DNA from: Gemmatimonadales bacterium
GTDB taxonomy: Bacteria; Gemmatimonadota; Gemmatimonadetes; Palauibacterales; Palauibacteraceae
DNA length: 12,832 nucleotides
Direction of reading: 5' to 3'
NCBI GenBank assembly: GCA_030636765.1
Contig: DAOVWI010000051.1
Span: 1 to 12,832 of the forward strand
Position numbers and translations under genes: made by a program. The notes beneath the pieces are model-generated. The model made no database searches. It worked only from the letters and a program-made list of their open reading frames with translations, and was not told where the DNA came from. Positions 6,344-12,732 of this stretch are shown here, one piece after another; position 1 is the stretch's first letter, and each line of letters starts with the position of its first letter.

Positions 6344-7111
6344 TTGCTCGACCTGTCCCACATCCGGGTTGACGCCGCGCTCTGGGGCGCGGCAGCGGCG
6401 ATCTGCATCTCCCTCTTCCTTCCGACCGCCGCTCTCGCACAGGGTTCGGGCGAGCGTGCCAACATTCTGGGACGTGTGTTTCACTCGGAGTCGCACGCTG
6501 CGCTCCCGGACGCCGTCATCGAGATGCCCGGCCTGGAGCTCAGCGCCAGCTCGGACGAGACCGGACGGTTCGTTTTCAGAAATATCCCGGCGGGCGAGCA
6601 CGTGTTGATGGTTCACTACCTCGGGTACGTCGACACGACCCTGGTAGCGCTGACGCCGAACGTGCTGAACCAGATCGAGATCGCGATCAACCTCCGCATC
6701 GTCCCGGTCCCGGATCTGCTCGTGCAGGTCGCCGCGCTCCAGGCGCCGAGCAAGCTCACGGGCTTCTACCGTCGCCGTGACGCGGGCAACGGGCATTTCA
6801 TCACCCGACAGGACATCCTCGAGCGCAATCCCCGGTGGACCAGCGACATGCTCCGACGAGTGCCCGGCGTGCAACTCGGACGCACCAACAGCGGTACCCC
6901 TCTGATCCGGATCCGCGGCCGCAACTGCCTGATCACCTACTTCGTCGATGGCATCCTGGCTCCCGCCTTCAACATCGACAACGCAGTGCCGGAGGCGGTA
7001 GCCGGAATCGAGGTCTACAAGGGAACGGCCACGGTCCCCGCCAGGTTCCGCGGCTCGCGGACACCGTGCGCGGTCATCGTCCTCTGGACCCGCGATCCTG
7101 GCGCCCCGTAG
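6344..7111 (+). CDS. Secreted carboxypeptidase-regulatory-like + TonB-plug protein, barrel-less (copy 1)
   Basis: The protein is 255 residues if started at TTG 6344. This start has CGGAGG about 9 bases upstream and places a signal peptide (hydrophobic 'ALWGAAAAICISLFLPTAALA', cut near residue 32) at the N-terminus. The open frame continues upstream into the amidohydrolase remnant, which I regard as accidental. Residues about 40-118 form a carboxypeptidase-D-regulatory-like beta domain ('ILGRVFHSES', 'SSDETGRFVFRNIPAGEH', 'HYLGYVDTTL'). Residues about 150-250 resemble a TonB-receptor plug ('FITRQDILERN', 'SDMLRRVPGVQLG', 'YFVDGILAP', 'VAGIEVYKG'). No outer-membrane barrel follows; the protein stops after 'VIVLWTRDPGAP'. 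C195 and C242 flank the plug end and probably form a disulfide. The role is unknown; it should be periplasmic or bound to the outer membrane. It is a paralog of the next gene. Confidence 0.8.
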   Translation: MLDLSHIRVDAALWGAAAAICISLFLPTAALAQGSGERANILGRVFHSESHAALPDAVIEMPGLELSASSDETGRFVFRNIPAGEHVLMVHYLGYVDTTLVALTPNVLNQIEIAINLRIVPVPDLLVQVAALQAPSKLTGFYRRRDAGNGHFITRQDILERNPRWTSDMLRRVPGVQLGRTNSGTPLIRIRGRNCLITYFVDGILAPAFNIDNAVPEAVAGIEVYKGTATVPARFRGSRTPCAVIVLWTRDPGAP

Positions 7112-7233
7112 CCAGGCTGGATCTACACCTGCCCGGCGTTGTAACAGTGAGAGCCGTGAAGAAGTGGCGGCCGGTGTCCGAGGTGATGCCGGGTCGTCGA
7201 ATGGAAACCGCAGCCGGAAGCGCACGCACGCGA

Positions 7234-8016
7234 ATGAACCTATGTCGAACGATCCTCTGCAGCCGAAGCCTCGCCCTGCTGGCCCTCGGCTTCGCGAGCC
7301 TGGCCGGAGCCGGAGAGGTCTCCGCACAGGTCGAGGACTCGCTGTCCTCCCTGCAGGGCCAGGTGCTTTCCCGGTCCAGGGCGGAGCCGGTGGAGCGGGC
7401 GTTCGTGTTGCTGCTGGTGAACGGGACGGGAGCGATGACGGACCACGAAGGCCGGTTCGTCATCCAGGACGTGAGGCCGATCCTCGACACGGTGCAAATC
7501 CAGTACTTCGGCTTCACGCCCGCGGAGACGACCATCCAGCTGGAACCCGGACGCGTCACCAACGCGGTCTTCCTGCTCAGTCAAAGCGTGCTGGAGGTCG
7601 CCGAGCTCAAGGTGGAGATCCGCCGCACGATGAGCGGGAAGATGAGGGGGTTCGAGGAGCGTCGCCGAAAGGGGTTCGGCTACTTCATCACCCCGGAGCA
7701 GATTGAGCACCGCCAGCCGCAGCGGAGCACCGACATGCTGAGGGGCGTTCCGGGTGTCACCGTTGGAGCCAGCCAAGCCCTCGGCCCCGCTCCCGTCCAC
7801 TTTAGGGGCGGAAGCACCAGCAGGTGTGAGCCGAAGCTCTACCTGGACGGCCAACCCATGTCGCAGATGGCGTTCGACGACATTACGGCCGGGGACCTCA
7901 TGGCGATCGAGATTTACAAGGGGGCCACGGAGATGCCCGCCCAGTGGGCCACCGGGGCATGCGGCCTGCTCGTCGTGTGGACGAAGGACGGTTCGACCAG
8001 GAACCTCAAGCCGTAG
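7234..8016 (+). CDS. Secreted carboxypeptidase-regulatory-like + TonB-plug protein, barrel-less (copy 2)
   Basis: The protein is 260 residues from ATG 7234, which gives a compact signal peptide (MNLCRTILCSRSLALLALGF, cut after VSA about residue 31). In-frame starts at 7186 and 7201 are possible, and no start has an ideal ribosome site. It has the same plan as copy 1: regulatory-like beta domain about 40-118 ('LQGQVLSRS', 'DHEGRFVIQDV', 'QYFGFTPAETT'), then a plug-like part about 148-250 ('GYFITPEQIEHRQ', 'STDMLRGVPGVTVG', 'KLYLDGQPM', 'LMAIEIYKGATEMPAQW', 'GLLVVWTKDG'). The cysteine pair is kept at equivalent places (C198, C243). Both copies keep a basic stretch just before the FIT motif (FYRRRD / FEERRRKG). 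It ends as a plug with no barrel. It is about 120 bases after copy 1 and probably arose by tandem duplication followed by strong divergence. Confidence 0.82.
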   Translation: MNLCRTILCSRSLALLALGFASLAGAGEVSAQVEDSLSSLQGQVLSRSRAEPVERAFVLLLVNGTGAMTDHEGRFVIQDVRPILDTVQIQYFGFTPAETTIQLEPGRVTNAVFLLSQSVLEVAELKVEIRRTMSGKMRGFEERRRKGFGYFITPEQIEHRQPQRSTDMLRGVPGVTVGASQALGPAPVHFRGGSTSRCEPKLYLDGQPMSQMAFDDITAGDLMAIEIYKGATEMPAQWATGACGLLVVWTKDGSTRNLKP

Positions 8017-8034
8017 CAGGCTCGCGCAGCCTGC
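8016..8034. terminator. Perfect hairpin at the plug-gene stop, possible terminator
   Basis: GCAGGCT (8016-8022) and AGCCTGC (8028-8034) form a perfect 7-bp stem with the 5-base loop CGCGC, starting on the last base of the TAG stop. It lies between convergent genes (copy 2 of the plug protein and OsmC). No T-run follows on either side, so a terminator role is only a suggestion. Confidence 0.4.
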
Positions 8035-8089
8035 GAGAACGCTCCGCGCGGCCCGCCGTACCGTCGTCTTCGAGGGCTTTCGGGCACCC

Positions 8090-8497
8090 TCAGGGCTGGA
8101 CGCTGACCTCCCAGGACACCTCGAGCTCTCTTCTCAGGGTGTGATACACGCTGCAGTACTTCTGGAAGGATAGCTCGACCGCTCTCCGAGCTTTCGCCTC
8201 GGACACGCCGCCCCGCACCTCGAAGCGGAACGTCATCCCCTCGTAGTACCGTGGAGTCTCCGGCCGGCGCCGACCGGAGACCGTCACATGGAGAGCCTCG
8301 ACGTCCTGACGACCCTTCCGGAGGATGTCCACGACGTCGATCGCCGAGCACGCCCCGATGCTGACAAGCAGCAGCTCCATGGGAGCGAGAGCGGCCGCCT
8401 TGTCACCATCCACCGCCATAGAGACACCTCGCGACGTTGCCTCGAAGCGAAAGTCGTCGTCCCACTTCAGCTCCACCGTGGTCAGTTTCTCCGTCAT
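8090..8497 (-). CDS. OsmC/Ohr-type peroxiredoxin family protein
   Basis: The protein has 135 residues from MTEKLTTVEL, the usual size for OsmC-like proteins; an upstream in-frame extension of 60 Arg/Pro-rich residues is rejected. AGAGGAG lies directly before the ATG. The fold markers are 'DKAAALAPMELLLVSIGACS' (32-51) with the peroxidatic cysteine C50 at the start of the central helix, and 'AVELSFQKYCSVYHTL' (106-121) with the second cysteine C115. These two cysteines are the redox pair that reduces organic hydroperoxides in the family. The protein is probably cytoplasmic. It is closer to the general OsmC-like (YhfA-type) group than to classical OsmC or Ohr by eye. It is divergent from the NRAMP-like gene across 88 bases, so the two may share control by oxidative or metal stress (inference). 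Confidence 0.9.
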   Translation of the reverse strand: MTEKLTTVELKWDDDFRFEATSRGVSMAVDGDKAAALAPMELLLVSIGACSAIDVVDILRKGRQDVEALHVTVSGRRRPETPRYYEGMTFRFEVRGGVSEAKARRAVELSFQKYCSVYHTLRRELEVSWEVSVQP

Positions 8498-8532
8498 CTC
8501 CTCTCGCTTCGTTAAAGCAGACCTCGGAGGAC

Positions 8533-8561
8533 AGCATACCGGATTCGCCCTACCCGGACGA
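8533..8561 (-). promoter_or_regulatory. Possible sigma70-type promoter of the OsmC-like gene
   Basis: On the minus strand TATGCT (8538-8533) resembles a -10 box. A weak TCGTCC lies 17 bases upstream (8561-8556) as a -35. Transcription would start about 29 bases before the ATG at 8497, leaving room for the AGAGGAG ribosome site. The -35 match is only 3 of 6, so this is tentative. Confidence 0.3.
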
Positions 8562-8585
8562 GCGGCCGTCCCCGATCTTGCGAGG

Positions 8586-9902
8586 ATGAACCAGGGGCGT
8601 CGCACCTCCGCCTGGGCCCGGACCCTCGACCGCGTTCGGTGGATCGGTCCCGGGATGGTGATGGCCGCCACCGCCATCGGCGCCAGCCACCTCGTGCTCG
8701 CGCCAACCGCCGGCGCCGCTTTCGGTTATGCTCTTCTCTGGGTGATACCGTTTAGCCATCTCTTCAAGTACCCGGCGTTCGAGTTCGGACCTCGATTTGC
8801 CGTCGCGACCGGCACATCTCTGCTGGACGGGTACTCGGCCGTTCCCGGACCACGCGGCTGGGCGCTATGGATCTTTCTCGCGGGGACCATTGTCCAAGGC
8901 GTGACCGTGCTGGCGGGAGTCCTGGGGGTGAGCGCAGCGGTGGTGGCCGCCGCCCTCCCTCCCGGCGTTCCGATCCCTCTGCTCAGCCTGTTCATCGGCC
9001 TCCTGTGCGCCCTTCTCCTCTGGTCGGGCGGGTTCGACGGCCTTTCCGGCCTCAGCAAGTGGATGCTGCTCGGGCTCTCCCTCATGACCGTGGTCACCTT
9101 CGTCTCGCGGCCGCCGACAGCCGGCTTCTGGCCGGGGCTCGTCGTGCCAACGATCCCGGCCGGGTCGTTGCTCCTGTTCGGCGCCCTCCTCGGATGGATG
9201 CCCACCGGCATCGATGTGTCGGTGTGGCACTCGCTGTGGGCGCTGGAGCGACGAAGCACCTGGGAGGCGACAGCTGATAGGGCCGGTTATTCCGGTAGTA
9301 AGGGCGCCCTCCGCGTGGGCCTCGCCGACATGCGCTTCGGGTACGGGCTCTCCTTCGCCCTGGCGGTCATGTTCGTGGTGCTCGGCGCCGAGGTGCTGAG
9401 GCCACTCGGAGAAACCCCTTCGGGCGCGGGCGTGGCGATCACGATCGCTCGCCTCTACACCGAGGTGTTGGGAGCGTGGGTGTATCCCTTCTTCCTGGCG
9501 GCGGCCTTCCTGGGGATGTTCTCCACGGCATACGGCGTGCTGGATGGGTTTCCTCGAGCCTTCCGCGAGACCATCCGACAGCTGCGGCGATGCGGCGGCG
9601 AACCGCGAGCGGAGCGCCGAACCGGCGGGCTCCTCTACTGGGGATTCTTGCTGGGCAGCCTGGCGCTGGCGCTCGCGGAGACGGCCATGATCCCGGACCC
9701 CGTGATCCTCGTGACGATCGCGGCCGTGGCGTCGTTCCTTATCGCGCCAGTACTCTATACACTGAACTACGTGTGTGTGACGCGTCTGATCCCGGACCCG
9801 GAGCTACGCCCCGGGCGAGGCCTCCGGATCTGGGCGGCCGTCGGGATCGTCTGCATGCTGGCAGCGACCGGACTTTTCCTCTACCTCCTGCTGGCCGGCT
9901 GA
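8586..9902 (+). CDS. NRAMP-like transporter with a non-canonical metal site
   Basis: The protein is 438 residues from ATG 8586, close to the usual NRAMP size; GCGAGG lies just before it, closer than ideal. About 11 hydrophobic helices can be seen. TM1 starts 'WIGPGMVMAATAIGASHLV' (19-37) and continues to 'FGYALLWV', which lines up without gaps against the NRAMP TM1 region. However, the canonical DPGN metal-binding motif is replaced by G32-A33-S34-H35. In TM6 the Met-Pro is kept ('LGWMPTGIDVSVW', M205-P206), though the following His is Thr. The fold is therefore NRAMP-like while the substrate may not be Mn2+ or Fe2+. It is divergent from OsmC. Proton or metal coupling cannot be assumed. Confidence 0.85.
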   Translation: MNQGRRTSAWARTLDRVRWIGPGMVMAATAIGASHLVLAPTAGAAFGYALLWVIPFSHLFKYPAFEFGPRFAVATGTSLLDGYSAVPGPRGWALWIFLAGTIVQGVTVLAGVLGVSAAVVAAALPPGVPIPLLSLFIGLLCALLLWSGGFDGLSGLSKWMLLGLSLMTVVTFVSRPPTAGFWPGLVVPTIPAGSLLLFGALLGWMPTGIDVSVWHSLWALERRSTWEATADRAGYSGSKGALRVGLADMRFGYGLSFALAVMFVVLGAEVLRPLGETPSGAGVAITIARLYTEVLGAWVYPFFLAAAFLGMFSTAYGVLDGFPRAFRETIRQLRRCGGEPRAERRTGGLLYWGFLLGSLALALAETAMIPDPVILVTIAAVASFLIAPVLYTLNYVCVTRLIPDPELRPGRGLRIWAAVGIVCMLAATGLFLYLLLAG

Positions 9903-9919
9903 CCGGCCACCGGGAGCGC

Positions 9920-9944
9920 GAGCTCGGGTAGGTGAAACCCGCTC
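9920..9944 (+). terminator. Weak hairpin after the NRAMP-like gene
   Basis: GAGC (9920-9923), a TC bulge and GGGT (9926-9929) can pair with ACCC (9937-9940) and GCTC (9941-9944) around a 7-base loop. It lies 18 bases after the stop and has no T-run. It may be a factor-dependent end or have no role. Confidence 0.25.
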
Positions 9945-9994
9945 CGCTAGTAGCGCGTACGGCTTAGAGAGATCCAGCTAATGGGAGGCCTGGA

Positions 9995-10267
9995 ATGTTC
10001 GAGATCATCGGGCTCGCTGCCACGGGTGCGGCCGGCCTCTTCGGATACGTCAAATCGCGTCGGTTCGTCCGGAGCCGACTTCGCTTCGTCGACGCGGTCA
10101 AGAAACCCTACGTGCCCGTGCTGGCCGGCGGTGCGGCCGCCCTGGCAGCCGCACCGATCGTTGCGCTTCTGCCGATCGTCGGTACGGCAACGGCGATCGT
10201 CTTCGGAGCGAGCGTCGGCGTGGGCGTGGCCTCGGCTCGCAAGGACATCAAGTCCGGCAACCCGTAG
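9995..10267 (+). CDS. Small two-helix membrane protein, unknown function
   Basis: The protein is 90 residues, preceded by GGGAGG at a good distance from ATG 9995. Residues 1-19 ('MFEIIGLAATGAAGLFGYV') and about 40-80 ('VPVLAGGAAALAAAPIVALL', then 'PIVGTATAIVFGASVGVGVA') are hydrophobic and Gly/Ala-rich, separated by a strongly basic loop 'KSRRFVRSRLRFVDAVKK'. The positive-inside rule places that loop in the cytoplasm. The second segment could cross once or form a hairpin. It ends in a short polar tail 'SARKDIKSGNP'. I do not recognise the family. It lies between the NRAMP-like and copper genes on the same strand, but with 92 and 66 base gaps it need not be co-transcribed. Confidence 0.75.
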   Translation: MFEIIGLAATGAAGLFGYVKSRRFVRSRLRFVDAVKKPYVPVLAGGAAALAAAPIVALLPIVGTATAIVFGASVGVGVASARKDIKSGNP

Positions 10268-10294
10268 CCGACGGCGCGCCGGCCGTGCCGGAAA

Positions 10295-10311
10295 GCGGGT
10301 GCCACACCCGC
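10295..10311. promoter_or_regulatory. Perfect inverted repeat upstream of the copper gene, possible operator or terminator
   Basis: GCGGGTG (10295-10301) and CACCCGC (10305-10311) form a perfect 7-base inverted repeat around CCA. It overlaps the position expected for the -35 box of the putative promoter at 10322 and lies 27 bases after the upstream stop. It could be an operator, or the hairpin that ends the small membrane gene. Confidence 0.4.
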
Positions 10312-10321
10312 CTCGTCGTGC

Positions 10322-10327
10322 TATCCT
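10322..10327 (+). promoter_or_regulatory. Possible -10 box of a leaderless CopC-CopD transcript
   Basis: TATCCT lies 6 bases before the ATG at 10334, and no Shine-Dalgarno is present. If this is the -10 box, transcription would begin at or next to the A of the ATG, giving a leaderless mRNA. The -35 region (TGCCAC, 16-base spacing) is weak and lies within the inverted repeat at 10295-10311. Confidence 0.35.
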
Positions 10328-10333
10328 GCGTGA

Positions 10334-11773
10334 ATGCACGATGATGGAGACTCGTTCCATGCCGGGGGGCGGGGTTCGCACGCTGCTCCTGCCGCCCGCC
10401 TGACGCCTTCCGTCCGACTCGGGGCCCGTGGGCGTTCGCCCGCGGTCAAGGATCTCGCCACGGCGACCGTCGCCGCCCTTCTGCTGATCGCGATGCCGGG
10501 CCGGCCGCCTCGGGCGGCCTCACCGGAATCGGGCGACTCCGTGGCCGCCGGCAGGCCCCACGTGCGCTTGCTTCGCACGGAACCTGCGGACGGCGACACC
10601 GTGGCGGCCGACCTCCAGCGGATTCGTCTCGTCTTCAGCGGTGCGGTGGAGGAGGCGTTCAGCGAGATCCGGCTGGCAGGCCCCGCGAATCTGGACTTCA
10701 GGCTCGATGTCCGGTCCGACCCGACGACCGACCGGGCTCTTCTCGCTCGGGTGCCGGCGCTCGAGCCCGGCGCCTACCGGGCATACTGGCGGATCATGTC
10801 GGCAGACGGACACGCGGGCGCGGGAAGCTTCGTGTTCCACGTGCGGCTCCGGAGCCCGCCATCCGCCGGCGACAACAGCGAGACAGAGACCCGAGCTGGA
10901 GGCGGCATCGACGAGTTGCCTCCTCCCACGTACGTCGAAGCCCTGGGCTTCGACGTACGCCCGTCGCTCGCGCTCTCCAGGGGCGCAGCGGTCGCGGCCC
11001 TGCTGGCCCTGGGCGGCCTCCTGGCGATGATCGCCTGGATCGCTCCAGGCCCTTCGCGCCGCGCCCGACGGCTGGCGTACGCGCTCGCCTTCCTCGTGCC
11101 GATCCTCCTCGCCGGTCACATCCTGCTCTGGTTCCGAAGCGTCAGCCCCGGCGGAGAGCTGGATCTGGAACGCATCCCGGCGCTGCTCGGAACGCGGGCG
11201 GGCGGATTGGAGATCCTGCGGCTCGGGCTCGCCATCGCAGCGGTCGGCACGCTGGCTTTCGGCCGGCACGTTACCTCGGCAGCCCTGCTGACCTTTCTTG
11301 CCGTCGTAGTGAGCGGAGGAACGGGACATGCGCTCACGGCCGACCCCGACGTGTCGGTGCCGGCTAAGGCCGTCCACCTACTGGCGATTCAGCTGTGGCT
11401 CGGAGGGCTCCTCTACCTGGTGGTGGAAGCGCGCGACGAGCCCGCCTATCGCACCGCCGCCCGGCGCGTGTCGAGGATCGCGCTGCTGGCTGTTCTGACG
11501 CTGACCGTTACGGGTATCATCCAGGTGCTCATGGCATTGCCTACGCTCGGATCCGTGCTCACGACGACGTACGGCTGGCTCGTTCTCGCGAAGAGCGGGG
11601 GGCTCATGATCCTGGTAGTGTTCGGTTACCGGAATCAGTTCCGACTTCTGCCTGCCCTCGAGGAAGGCGGAGGAAGCCGAGGCCTCCGCACCTCCGTCAT
11701 GTGGGAGATGCTCGTGATGGCGGGCGTTTTCCTTCTTGCGGCCCTGCTCGCGTATGTCCCTCCAAACCCGTAG
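10334..11773 (+). CDS. CopC-CopD fusion copper resistance/uptake protein
   Basis: The protein is 479 residues. After a basic N-terminal stretch and a signal-like segment ('VKDLATATVAALLLIAMPG', 38-56) comes a CopC domain (about 75-170): 'HVRLLRTEPADGD' (H76), 'IRLVFSGAVEEAFSEIRL', and 'YRAYWRIMSADGHAGAGSFV' with D158 and H160. In CopC proteins an N-terminal His and the D-G-H pair bind Cu(II). A linker (about 171-210) leads to a CopD domain with about 8 helices and conserved-looking histidines ('SGGTGHALTADPD' H332, 'AVHLLAIQLWLGGLLYL' H348) plus 'LAKSGGLMILVVFGYRNQF'. The fused protein should catch copper in the periplasm and pass it across the inner membrane. ATG 10334 lacks a ribosome site, but no better in-frame start exists before the signal segment. 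A perfect 31-nt palindrome lies in the linker codons (10929-10959). Confidence 0.88.
   Translation: MHDDGDSFHAGGRGSHAAPAARLTPSVRLGARGRSPAVKDLATATVAALLLIAMPGRPPRAASPESGDSVAAGRPHVRLLRTEPADGDTVAADLQRIRLVFSGAVEEAFSEIRLAGPANLDFRLDVRSDPTTDRALLARVPALEPGAYRAYWRIMSADGHAGAGSFVFHVRLRSPPSAGDNSETETRAGGGIDELPPPTYVEALGFDVRPSLALSRGAAVAALLALGGLLAMIAWIAPGPSRRARRLAYALAFLVPILLAGHILLWFRSVSPGGELDLERIPALLGTRAGGLEILRLGLAIAAVGTLAFGRHVTSAALLTFLAVVVSGGTGHALTADPDVSVPAKAVHLLAIQLWLGGLLYLVVEARDEPAYRTAARRVSRIALLAVLTLTVTGIIQVLMALPTLGSVLTTTYGWLVLAKSGGLMILVVFGYRNQFRLLPALEEGGGSRGLRTSVMWEMLVMAGVFLLAALLAYVPPNP
10929..10959. repeat. Perfect 31-nt palindrome in the CopC-CopD linker
   Basis: The arm CGTACGTCGAAGCCC (10929-10943) is followed by a single T (10944) and its exact reverse complement (10945-10959). 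All 15 pairs match; I checked them base by base. It lies inside codons 199-209 of the fusion (TYVEALGFDVR), in the linker just before the first CopD helix. In RNA it would form a hairpin of about 14 pairs with a 3-base loop; in DNA it could be a protein-binding site. Confidence 0.9.
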
Positions 11774-12558
11774 CTGCGATTTCGCAGGTCGCGCGACGCT
11801 CGACGGCTGCGTAACCCACGGATCGGGCCGAGAGCCGGGAACCAGCGGCAACCGCCGCAGGATCGCGTGGGCCCTCGGCCTCGCCGCGCCGCACGTACGG
11901 CTACCACCGGGCCGAGATTCTCGCGGCGCTGGCCAACAGCGTCGTGCTGGTGGCGATCTCGGGCTTCGTCTTCTTCGAGGCCGCTCGTCGGTTCCGGGAC
12001 CCGCCAAACGTGATCGGCGGCACGATGATGGCCGTGGCTCTTGGCGGCCTGCTGGTGAACGGTGCGGCTGCCTGGCTCCTGCACGGAGGACGGCACGAGA
12101 GCCTGAACGTGCGCGCCGCCTGGCTGCACGTGCTTTCCGATGTGCTCGGCTCGGTCGGCGTGATCGTGGGCGCGGCGCTCGTTCTGGCCTTCGGCTGGAC
12201 CTGGGCGGATCCGGCGGCGGCCTTCCTGATCGGTGCGCTGATCCTCTACAGCTCGTGGACGTTACTCAAGGAGGCAGTTGATGTTCTGATGGCCTCGGCT
12301 CCGGGCGCGCTGGATACCGGCGCGGTTCGCACCGCCCTCTCAGAGTTGGACGGCGTCGCCGGGATCCACGATCTGCACGTGTGGACCCTGACGTCGGGGA
12401 TCGTGATGCTCACGGCGCACGCCACCCTCGAGCGGTCCATCGACGCGCAGCGGGCCCTGCGAGGGATGGGCGAGGTGGTACGCGAGCGCTTCGGCATCCG
12501 TCACTGCACGATCCAACCGGAGGTCGGAGCCGCCTTCCCGGGGGAGCCGACGCCCTAG
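11754..12558 (+). pseudogene. CDF (cation diffusion facilitator) metal-efflux gene missing TM1-TM2
   Basis: The 3' part (from about 11887) is a good CDF protein: 'RRTYGYHRAEILAALANSVV' (TM2-TM3 junction and TM3), TM4 'MMAVALGGLLVNGAAAWLL', TM5 'LHVLSDVLGSVGVIVG' with the HxxxD metal pair, TM6, and a C-terminal domain with 'GVAGIHDLHVWTLTSG'. No start codon precedes RRTYGYHR in that frame after the TAA at 11812. In another frame, 'GNRRRIAWALGLAA' (11847-11888) looks like the normal N-terminal start of the same family. About 60 residues between them, covering most of TM1 and TM2 with the first HxxxD metal pair, are missing, and the frame changes at about 11886-11890. A GTG at 11944 could give a 204-residue truncated product, but half the zinc site would be absent. 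The true start is uncertain; 11754 is the first ATG of the N-terminal frame and overlaps the copper gene end. Confidence 0.7.
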
Positions 12559-12681
12559 CGATATTCCGGAGTGACGGTCAAGGCCGCCGTCTTGCCACCG
12601 AGCACACACAGCCTATGTTGGGATAGTTAACCATCGGTCCCTACGTGAATAAAGTGCGGCCGGTTGCACGCAGTTGTCCTC

Positions 12682-12699
12682 GCACGACCCGAGTCGTGC
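12682..12699. promoter_or_regulatory. Perfect hairpin in the leader of the last gene
   Basis: GCACGAC (12682-12688) and GTCGTGC (12693-12699) pair perfectly around CCGA, 33 bases before the ATG at 12733. The rest of 12559-12732 holds only a weak inverted repeat GACGG/CCGTC (12573-12591), possibly ending the CDF remnant, and no convincing promoter boxes. The hairpin could be an operator or a 5' UTR structure. Confidence 0.35.
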
Positions 12700-12732
12700 C
12701 CATTGTCCCGCCCCCTCCCCAGGAGGTTTGAG

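Noticed and set aside
5771..7111. A single 446-residue amidohydrolase-plug fusion protein
   Set aside because: The first part is a broken amidohydrolase, and a full signal peptide with its own ribosome site and TTG start occurs internally at 6344. A secreted protein would not carry its signal peptide in the middle.
6071..7327. A 418-codon minus-strand frame opposite the first plug gene
   Set aside because: The plus strand here has signal peptide, regulatory and plug motifs. The minus frame is low-complexity Arg/Asp-rich sequence without motifs.
8325..8585. 87-residue N-terminal extension of the NRAMP-like protein
   Set aside because: It overlaps the OsmC-like gene on the opposite strand and is Ser/Ala-rich without similarity to NRAMP; the first helix begins properly after ATG 8586.
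8498..8677. 60-residue N-terminal extension of the OsmC-like protein
   Set aside because: It runs over the NRAMP-like gene start, and the internal ATG gives the normal family length with AGAGGAG before it.
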